In this document: piece by piece, positions 4,601 to 8,372 of the stretch
Numbering within the stretch: the stretch's first letter is position 1
How the letters are laid out: the number at the start of each line of letters is the position of its first letter
From: an uncultured Clostridia bacterium
GTDB lineage: Bacteria > Bacillota > Clostridia > Christensenellales > Borkfalkiaceae
DNA length: 8,372 nucleotides
Assembly (NCBI GenBank): GCA_947177495.1
Contig: CAMWUS010000050.1
Coordinates: forward strand, 1-8,372
Direction of reading: 5' to 3'
Program-made: the position numbers and the translations under genes
Notes under the pieces: generated by a model
Told to the model about the DNA's origin: nothing
Databases searched by the model: none
Seen by the model: only the letters and a program-made list of their open reading frames with translations

Positions 4601-5254
4601 ATGAAAAAAATATTATGCTCTATTTGTGTGCTTGTCGGGCTTGCGCCCGCGCTTACGGGCTGCGGCGGATACGATTATTTTGCGCACGTTTCCGAAATCC
4701 GCTCTGATATTTTCTGTGCGGAAACGGAGCAATTCACCCTCACCCTCTCCTGCACGGAACGTGAATACCCCTACGCCTCCGACGGCATTGCCTGCTCCAT
4801 GAGTAAGGTAGTGGAAATTTCCGTAAGCCCCATCGACTGCGATTTGGACGGCTTGGAAATTACCTTCACCGACGGCAAAGGAACGGACGGAGACGCCGCG
4901 TTCCGCAACACCCACGGCGATTATTTCTATTCGTTCGGCGTGACGGAATTCCCTACCGAGTCGGTATCGCTTTCTTTAAAATGGAATAACGGCGAGCGGG
5001 AGCTTACGGCGACGTCGGTGAAAAACGAGCAGACGCTCACCGCGAAGCAAGCGCTCGACTGCGCGATCAGTGCGGAAAAGGATAAAATTGGGCGCATGAC
5101 GAGGAACAAACGCTTTTACGGCGAATTTTACGTGCGCCTGTTGCGGCGCAACGTCAACTACTACTACGTGGGTATCGTGGACGAAAACGGCAACACGCTT
5201 TCCCTGCTCTTGGACAGCGAAACGGGCGATATTCTTGCCCGCCGCGAAAACTGA
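4601..5254 (+). CDS. Lipoprotein of unknown function with a PepSY-like C-terminal end
   Basis: A 217-residue product and the only plus-strand gene. MKK, a hydrophobic stretch and the lipobox LTGC (lipidated Cys at 21) mark an outward-facing membrane lipoprotein. Residues about 25-135 alternate short strands and look like a beta-sandwich of unknown family. After a helical segment (TAKQALDCAISAEKD), the last 30 residues read YYYVGIVDENGNTLSLLLDS then ETGDIL, a pattern like PepSY-type domains, which often end proteins that restrain extracellular enzymes or sense the envelope. That link is tentative. The frame is open upstream to ATG 4532, but I chose ATG 4601: the extra 23 residues would bury the signal peptide and overlap the divergent promoter, while TAGG lies just before 4601. 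No convincing promoter of its own is seen. It ends at a shared terminator with the convergent CotH-like gene. Confidence 0.88.
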   Translation: MKKILCSICVLVGLAPALTGCGGYDYFAHVSEIRSDIFCAETEQFTLTLSCTEREYPYASDGIACSMSKVVEISVSPIDCDLDGLEITFTDGKGTDGDAAFRNTHGDYFYSFGVTEFPTESVSLSLKWNNGERELTATSVKNEQTLTAKQALDCAISAEKDKIGRMTRNKRFYGEFYVRLLRRNVNYYYVGIVDENGNTLSLLLDSETGDILARREN

Positions 5255-5269
5255 GTTTCCTTTGCAAAT

Positions 5270-5309
5270 AAAAACAGTAGCTCTTGCTTTGCTAAGAGCT
5301 ACTGTTTTT
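5270..5309. terminator. Bidirectional Rho-independent terminator between convergent genes
   Basis: A 16-bp perfect stem (5270-5285 with 5294-5309) with an 8-base loop, flanked by A-runs on the left and T-runs on the right. It is thus a good terminator for the plus-strand lipoprotein (stop at 5254) and, read in reverse, for the CotH-like gene, whose stop at 5312-5314 almost touches the stem. The core is ACAGTAGCTCTT with its complement. Confidence 0.93.
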
Positions 5310-5311
5310 TA

Positions 5312-7021
5312 TTATCTGTAATTATCGATATTCTTTTTCAAAGTATCCAATTTCGTCTGCATATACGTGGAATAAGGTACGTTCCCGTACTTGTTATTGT
5401 CGAACGCAAGCGCATTGGAATTTATCGCTTGGACTACGTATTGACTATATCGGGATTTATAATTATCCTTGTAAGCATTAAAGGTTGCTACCGATAATTG
5501 CGTAGAACCCAAAAGCGTTAAAAGATTGCTGCGGTATTTCATCAGCGTAGAACCGCTGTCCGTAGGCGCACCTTTGCAAATTAACCCTTTGTATATGGGA
5601 TTTGCCTGACTGCCGTCGGTTGCGGCAATTCGGCGCGTGTACGGTTCCAAATACATGGAAGCGCTACCCGTGGGATTCCATTGGTAGGTAAGTCCCAAAC
5701 AGCGGTCGTAGTCGTAAGGAATGATAATCGCTTTCCCGTCCGATTTGCGGAAATACAAATAATAATTGTTATAGTTATTGCGAATGCAGTCGGGATTGCC
5801 GAGCAGGTAGTTTAACGCCTCGAACTTGGCGAATTGCTCGGTATCGAGATATTTCGAGAAATCCGCACCGTCGGTATTTACTGCGCTAATAAAATTGCGC
5901 ATCGACGAGAAATCCCGCAAGCCCGTCACTTTGTCTTTCTTTTTATTCGTCTTTTTATCGTAGGAATAGAACTTGCCTTTCAGCTCGTCCTCCACGCCGA
6001 TTTTGCTATCGAGACCATTATTCGTCATGTCGGCAGCGCCTGTCTTGGTATACGTGCATTTCCACAAATCGCCGACCTGCTCTTCGACATTACGCGCAAT
6101 AAACGCTTCGTCGATACACTCGTGAATTCTATACAACCCGAGATTTCTTTTCGCGGTATCTTTTTCGAGCGCGGTTACCGAACACAGCGTCACTTTCGGC
6201 GCGATAACGCCGTTCTCCCGAAACAGCTTCATGGCGTACATCTCGCGCACGTACGTCTCGTCACCCGTCGAGTTGTATTTAATATCGATTTTCTCCATAC
6301 CGCCGAGCATGCGGTTTTTGCGCGCCGTACGGGCTTCCTCGTCGTCCCACTTTTTCAGTTCGCTTTCCTTGTAGCCGTCGTCCTTATCATCGAAAGTCTG
6401 TTTGAACGACAGCTTCATGTGGACGTTATTATAAAACCCGTCATCGCCGTAGAAGTTGTGCCGCGAAGTATTCCCCTTCATGCGCACGCCCACTTCCTCG
6501 TAGTAATAGTTCAGCTTAGCGTTGCCGTCGTCGATTCCGATGGTAACATAATCCGCCATGCGGTATATCGGCGATTTGCTGTTTTTAGCATTGAATTCGG
6601 AATAGTCGTTATCTAACTTCTTCCATTCCGCGTCCGACATGTTGATGTCGATACTCACGGTGGAATGCTCGTCGAACAACGCCGCATACACTTCGTCTGT
6701 ATTGCCCGAAACGTACTGCGCGGTAAAGGTACAACTCGAAGAATACGACGCATTCTCATCGTATTGCTTGTTGCCGTTAAACCAACCAACGAACGCATGA
6801 CCATCGCAAACGGGCGATTCGTCCACGCTCACTTTTCCGTTATCGTCCGCAACCAACGTTATACTCTTTTCACCGTTTAAAAAAGCGCCGTCGCCTGTGG
6901 AAAACGTGATGCGCGTTCCCACACTTCCCGAATCGTCGTCCGCTTGCGTACAAGCCGCAACGCACAAGCTAATTGCCGCAATGCCCATGAGAACGCCGAT
7001 TTTTATTATTTTACGTTTCAT
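5312..7021 (-). CDS. CotH-kinase-family lipoprotein with an N-terminal InlB-like repeat
   Basis: A 569-residue secreted protein. The signal peptide ends in lipobox VAAC (lipidated Cys at 24). Residues about 37-103 form a Listeria-Bacteroides (InlB B-type) repeat, recognised by FVGWFNGNKQYDE and FTAQY, a common surface or adhesion module. From about 115 to 530 lies a CotH domain: GVRMKGNTSR near 178-187, a YVREMYAMKLFRENG segment, LGLYRIHECIDEAF, then the active-site-type stretch LGNPDCIRNNYNNYYLYF (407-424) and IIPYDYDR (433-440). CotH proteins have a protein-kinase-like fold; Bacillus CotH phosphorylates spore-coat proteins, while many Clostridia carry secreted relatives of unknown target. 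The acidic and Asn residues expected for Mg-ATP binding appear present (Asp411, Asn416, Asp437, Asp439). The start is ATG 7021, with AGAGGTG upstream; a GTG at 7033 is part of that site. It follows rarA by 24 bases and no coat gene is adjacent. Confidence 0.92.
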   Translation of the reverse strand: MKRKIIKIGVLMGIAAISLCVAACTQADDDSGSVGTRITFSTGDGAFLNGEKSITLVADDNGKVSVDESPVCDGHAFVGWFNGNKQYDENASYSSSCTFTAQYVSGNTDEVYAALFDEHSTVSIDINMSDAEWKKLDNDYSEFNAKNSKSPIYRMADYVTIGIDDGNAKLNYYYEEVGVRMKGNTSRHNFYGDDGFYNNVHMKLSFKQTFDDKDDGYKESELKKWDDEEARTARKNRMLGGMEKIDIKYNSTGDETYVREMYAMKLFRENGVIAPKVTLCSVTALEKDTAKRNLGLYRIHECIDEAFIARNVEEQVGDLWKCTYTKTGAADMTNNGLDSKIGVEDELKGKFYSYDKKTNKKKDKVTGLRDFSSMRNFISAVNTDGADFSKYLDTEQFAKFEALNYLLGNPDCIRNNYNNYYLYFRKSDGKAIIIPYDYDRCLGLTYQWNPTGSASMYLEPYTRRIAATDGSQANPIYKGLICKGAPTDSGSTLMKYRSNLLTLLGSTQLSVATFNAYKDNYKSRYSQYVVQAINSNALAFDNNKYGNVPYSTYMQTKLDTLKKNIDNYR

Positions 7022-7030
7022 ATCTCTGCG

Positions 7031-7037
7031 CACCTCT
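7031..7037 (-). promoter_or_regulatory. Ribosome binding site deciding the start of the CotH-like gene
   Basis: AGAGGTG on the minus strand (7037-7031), 9 bases before ATG 7021. The in-frame GTG at 7033 lies within this site, so the 4-residue longer start is unlikely. The site sits in the 24-base gap after the rarA stop. Confidence 0.65.
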
Positions 7038-7045
7038 TGTTTGCG

Positions 7046-8350
7046 TTATTTCTCCGTGCGTTTTTTGCGCCGTGCGGTTACGGTCAGTTCGTACCCCTTT
7101 TCGGAAGGCTCGTAATAGACGCGGTCTTTTAAGCTGTTCGGCAAATACTGCTGTTTCACCCAACCGCCGAAATCGTGCGGGAACAAATATTTTTTGCTCT
7201 CCGCTTTTGCCGCGCTGTCCCCGTACGAGCTGTCGCGCAAATAGCGGGGAATATCGTCGTCGCTGTTTTGAACGGCGTCCGTCCGCGCACGTTCCATTGC
7301 CGTGCAGACGGTGTTGCTCTTTTCCGCCTCGCACACGTAAACGATCGCTTCGGAGAGCGGCAATAGCCCCTCGGGATAACCCATGTTTTTAAACGCCGTG
7401 AGTGCGGAAACCGCCACGACGAGCGCATTGGGGTCCGCCATACCCACGTCCTCCGCCGCGTGCGTGATGAGGCGGCGAATGACCAAAAGCGGATCGCACC
7501 CGCCCTCGATAAGCCGCATGGCGTAGTAGAGCGCGGCATTGGAATCGCTCCCGCGGAGAGATTTGCAAAACGCCGAAATAATATCGTAATACTTGTCCTC
7601 GTTGAATGCGAGCGACTTGCGCTGAATGGACTGCTCCGCATCGGAAAGCGTTACGTGAATATCTCCGTTCGCCCCCACGGGTGTTGTGAGCACGGCAAGC
7701 TCCAAAGCGTTGTACGCCGTGCGCAAATCGCCGTTTGCCGTCCGCGCGATATGGTCAAGCGCTTCGTCGTCCACCTTTACCGCCACGTCGCCTAAGCCTT
7801 TCCGCTTGTCCGACAGCGCCTTTACAAGCGCGCCGCGAATGTCCTCCGTATCGAGCGCACGGAACTCGAACACCCGACAGCGGGAGACGATGGCGGGCGT
7901 CATGGAAGCGTAGGGATTTTCGGTCGTGGAGCCGATAAAGAGAATGGTGCCCTGTTCGATGGCGGGAAGCAAAGAATCGGACTGCGTTTTGCTGAAACGG
8001 TGACACTCGTCGAGGAGCAAATACGTTCTCCTGCCGTACAGCTTTAAAGTGTCGCGCGCCTGTTCCACCGCCTTTTTGACATCCGCAACGCCCGAACTAA
8101 CAGCGTTCAAGCGGATAAATTCCGCATTCGTCTGCGCCGCGATGACGTTGGCGAGCGTGGTTTTTCCACAGCCGGGAGGTCCCCAAAAGATACAGCTGCC
8201 AAGCCGATCGAGCGCAATTGCGCGGCGAAGAAGCGAACCCTCCGCCACAATGTGTTTTTGCCCGACGAAGCCGTCGAGCGTACTCGCGCGCATGCGCTCC
8301 GCAAGCGGTTTTGCGCGTTCCTCGTTATTGTTGAAATCGAACAAATCCAT
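7046..8350 (-). CDS. rarA: Replication-associated recombination protein A (AAA+ ATPase, MgsA/RarA)
   Basis: A 434-residue AAA+ ATPase close to the normal RarA length. RarA acts in the cytoplasm at stalled or single-strand-gapped replication forks as a tetramer, with SSB as partner. Seen here: the RarA N-terminal pattern PLAERMRASTLDGFVGQ, Walker A GPPGCGKTT at 57-65, Walker B LLLDE at 111-115 followed by CHRF (the usual residue after DE is Ile, here Cys), sensor 1 GSTTEN at 140-145, and sensor 2 GDLRTAYNALE from 207. The C-terminal oligomerisation domain contains the RarA-typical runs AMRLIEGGCDPL, RRLITHAAEDVG, YPEGLLPL and YLFPHDFGGWVKQQYLP. The short linker and the absence of clamp-loader subunit features exclude DnaX. 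Only a weak GAGAAAATA precedes ATG 8350, and the promoter must lie beyond the window. The CotH-like gene follows within 24 bases, so the two are probably co-transcribed. Confidence 0.97.
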   Translation of the reverse strand: MDLFDFNNNEERAKPLAERMRASTLDGFVGQKHIVAEGSLLRRAIALDRLGSCIFWGPPGCGKTTLANVIAAQTNAEFIRLNAVSSGVADVKKAVEQARDTLKLYGRRTYLLLDECHRFSKTQSDSLLPAIEQGTILFIGSTTENPYASMTPAIVSRCRVFEFRALDTEDIRGALVKALSDKRKGLGDVAVKVDDEALDHIARTANGDLRTAYNALELAVLTTPVGANGDIHVTLSDAEQSIQRKSLAFNEDKYYDIISAFCKSLRGSDSNAALYYAMRLIEGGCDPLLVIRRLITHAAEDVGMADPNALVVAVSALTAFKNMGYPEGLLPLSEAIVYVCEAEKSNTVCTAMERARTDAVQNSDDDIPRYLRDSSYGDSAAKAESKKYLFPHDFGGWVKQQYLPNSLKDRVYYEPSEKGYELTVTARRKKRTEK

Positions 8351-8372
8351 TATTTTCTCAAAAGCTCTTTAA

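Noticed and set aside
5834..6616. Plus-strand open frame of 260 residues
   Set aside because: It is antisense to the well-supported CotH-like gene and its composition is that of a shadow frame.
1..8372. CRISPR array, tRNA or rRNA genes, phage or toxin-antitoxin modules
   Set aside because: No spaced short repeats, no cloverleaf or rRNA sequence and no phage genes were seen. The AbrB-type gene has no toxin partner and is coupled to an ABC ATPase instead.

Overview
This 8.4 kb window looks like a stretch of a Gram-positive chromosome, most likely a gut-type member of the Clostridia. The evidence is strong purine-rich Shine-Dalgarno sites, near-consensus sigma-A promoters with 17-base spacers, hairpin-plus-T-run terminators, several lipobox lipoproteins, an AbrB-type regulator beside an ABC transporter, and a CotH-family protein. 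The order-level assignment is inference; no rRNA or other phylogenetic marker is present. Most genes are moderately GC-rich, but the lipoprotein gene at 2067-3026 is visibly AT-rich.

Layout from left to right. 1-600 (minus): an AbrB-type regulator overlaps by 4 bases the start of an ABC transporter ATPase that runs off the left edge. Both are read from a consensus promoter whose -35 box sits in the loop of the preceding gene's terminator. 611-1951 (minus): glmM, phosphoglucosamine mutase, with a TTG start. 2001-3150: a cassette-like unit made of one AT-rich lipoprotein gene with an internal duplication and its own strong promoter, flanked by two identical 30-base copies of a terminator. 3153-3362: a structured stretch with no convincing gene. 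3363-4467 (minus): a two-gene operon of a membrane-anchored hypothetical protein and a two-helix membrane protein with a double zinc ribbon. 4601-5254 (plus): the only plus-strand gene, a lipoprotein with a PepSY-like C-terminal end. It converges on a shared bidirectional terminator with the next unit. 5312-8350 (minus): rarA, a AAA+ replication-repair ATPase, followed 24 bases later by a CotH-kinase-family lipoprotein with an InlB-like repeat.

Functionally the window mixes housekeeping genes (glmM for cell-wall precursor synthesis, rarA for stalled-fork repair) with envelope accessory genes: three lipoproteins, two membrane proteins and a regulated ABC transporter. I see no mobile-element enzyme, tRNA, rRNA, CRISPR array or recognisable defence system. 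The features most worth a second look are the terminator-flanked lipoprotein cassette, the fused terminator/promoter after glmM, the structured non-coding stretch at 3153-3362, and the secreted CotH-like protein behind rarA.
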